Positions 4,867 through 6,067 of a stretch of 6,067 nt of DNA are shown one piece after another (within the stretch, counting starts at the first letter, position 1; each line of letters begins with the position of its first letter). The stretch lies in contig PLUZ01000530.1 in NCBI GenBank assembly GCA_003162995.1, positions 303 to 6,369 on the forward strand, in the 5' to 3' direction. The position numbers and the translations under genes were made by a program. Source of the stretch: Methylocapsa sp. (lineage in GTDB: Bacteria; Pseudomonadota; Alphaproteobacteria; Rhizobiales; Beijerinckiaceae). The notes beneath the pieces are model-generated. The model was not told the origin of the DNA. It made no database searches and was given only the letters and a program-made list of their open reading frames with translations.

Positions 4867-6067
4867 ATGAAACGACTCTTGCTTGCCCTCGCCGCACTTG
4901 TTGCGCTTTTTGTGGTTCCTGCCTTCGCGGAAGTGCCTTATGTCCAGGGATGCTCGAGCGCATCAACTGGATGGCTCACGAGCGCCACGACGCTGACTCA
5001 ATACAATTCCGGTGCTGGTCCGTTGGGGCTCACGACGCCAAATGGTGCGCCATATTGCGTCATTACAAATACATCGACTGTGCAAACGGGATGGCCCGGG
5101 GCCAGCATGTGGTTCGGGGATTTGCCCGCGTCCAATAATGATTGGGTGCAATCCAACGGTACAGGCGGGCCATTGCCTGGATATCCTGGGCAATTCACTC
5201 AGATCGTATGGGCTTATGTCTTTGTTACCGGGCCAAATGCGTGGCAGGCGCAACCGAATCAGTCAACGGCCGCTTTTATCATTGACAACAATCCGAATAT
5301 TCAGAATGCGGTGAATGGCGTCTATGGGCCGAACAACGGTGCGCCAAGCTATTTTGAATCTTTGTTTGCCTTGAGCGTTCCCCCCGGAGGCGGCTCAGTA
5401 CAGGTCTTCTATACGACCGATTATGGGTATATCCCGAATCCAGGTCTGCCGCTCGTCGCTACTATCACGCAAAATGGATGGTACGGCTTCGCCGCTACCT
5501 ATTCCCGCGATCCAACCGGAACCGGTGAAGCGATTCTCACGCAGCAAGTAATGGACGTAAATGGGAATGTGCTCGGGTCGAATACCCAGAGCTATGCCAG
5601 TTTACCCAGTCAAAGCCTATTCGGGACCGATGAGCAGACACTGAATTGGCAACCTGGCCAGACTGGGTTCATGGGGAACGTGCTCGCTATAATGGGCTCG
5701 CAATCCTATCTTGGCCCTCCCGTGCCATTGGCGCCTCCGGCTGCCGGTTCGATCACGGGAACGCTCATTGTCCCGGCGCCTGGCTCTATCATAAACCTAA
5801 CGACGCAGGGCTCAACGGATTGGGCGGTTTGGGGATATAGCGGCTCGCCCAGCCTTACACCGGTTGACCGCAAGTCCACAGGCGGATCGAAGATCAGCGC
5901 ACTCACCGCGATAGGTTCTGGCTACAACGCGTATTTTAACAATTCCACATTTTCCCTTTCATGGGCTGATGGTGCACCGGCAGCGATCGTCGCCAATGAT
6001 CAAAATGGAATATATGTCTCTGGACTCAATAACGGATATTCATTCACCGTCCCGGCGGGCACTACCC
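4867..6067 (+). CDS. Secreted beta-rich protein of unknown function (3' partial)
   Basis: The frame is open from the ATG to the window edge, 400 codons with no stop. MKRLLLALAALVALFVVPAFA is a textbook Sec signal peptide with cleavage before E22. The first mature module (about 22-280) is rich in Gly, Asn, Thr, Trp and Tyr, suggesting beta structure. It has two visible Cys, C29 and C64, that could pair. A Pro/Ala linker (LGPPVPLAPPAAG, about 282-294) leads to a second module. This module contains GSTDWAVWGYSGSP (W319, W322), then STGGSKISALTAIG, FSLSWADGAPAA, NGIYVSGLNNGYSFTVPAG. From memory it resembles a beta-sandwich repeat with a DWAHWG motif in bacterial exported proteins. I cannot name the family or a function. 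The likely site is extracellular, at the cell surface or in the periplasm. Base composition looks less GC-rich than in the genes to the left, and with the AT-rich leader this hints at transfer. The frame extends upstream to 4696 (see the remnant), so the annotated start could be either ATG. Confidence 0.8.
   Translation, partial: MKRLLLALAALVALFVVPAFAEVPYVQGCSSASTGWLTSATTLTQYNSGAGPLGLTTPNGAPYCVITNTSTVQTGWPGASMWFGDLPASNNDWVQSNGTGGPLPGYPGQFTQIVWAYVFVTGPNAWQAQPNQSTAAFIIDNNPNIQNAVNGVYGPNNGAPSYFESLFALSVPPGGGSVQVFYTTDYGYIPNPGLPLVATITQNGWYGFAATYSRDPTGTGEAILTQQVMDVNGNVLGSNTQSYASLPSQSLFGTDEQTLNWQPGQTGFMGNVLAIMGSQSYLGPPVPLAPPAAGSITGTLIVPAPGSIINLTTQGSTDWAVWGYSGSPSLTPVDRKSTGGSKISALTAIGSGYNAYFNNSTFSLSWADGAPAAIVANDQNGIYVSGLNNGYSFTVPAGTT

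Overview
The window looks like chromosomal DNA of a GC-rich alphaproteobacterium. A Hyphomicrobiales/Beijerinckiaceae-type genome is my best guess. It rests on the OpgC and SGNH family resemblance, codon use and the Tat-type oxidase, not on any marker gene. There are no RNA genes, CRISPR arrays or transposase genes in view.

Layout. (1) Bases 2-928, plus strand: the 3' part of a WD40 gene, seven blades of exactly 42 residues, whose N-terminus lies outside the window. (2) Bases 929-1096: a spacer with a 50-bp near-perfect palindrome around a parS-like GTTTCACGTGAAAC core. (3) Bases 1097-2470, plus strand: a Tat-exported multicopper-oxidase-fold protein that has lost most copper ligands. (4) Bases 2474-4338, minus strand: a two-gene unit, an OpgC-type membrane acyltransferase followed by an exported SGNH hydrolase whose start overlaps the end of opgC. 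It converges on the oxidase gene with only 3 bp between the stops. (5) Bases 4339-4695: a divergent intergenic region, GC-rich near opgC and AT-rich on the other side, with several inverted repeats. (6) Bases 4696-6067, plus strand: a secreted protein of unknown function that runs off the right edge. It is preceded, in the same open frame, by a 57-residue remnant that repeats its signal peptide and first ~30 mature residues.

Function. The opgC-SGNH pair plausibly adds and removes, or transfers, acyl groups on a periplasmic or surface glycan. The oxidase-like protein is more likely structural or chaperone-like (compare FtsP/SufI) than a redox enzyme. The right-hand gene encodes an exported beta-rich protein with two modules. 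All genes from 1097 onward specify envelope or exported products, but nothing shows that they form one pathway.

Most worth checking: the copper-site loss in the oxidase fold, the palindrome with a parS-like core, and the fused truncated duplicate ahead of the secreted protein.
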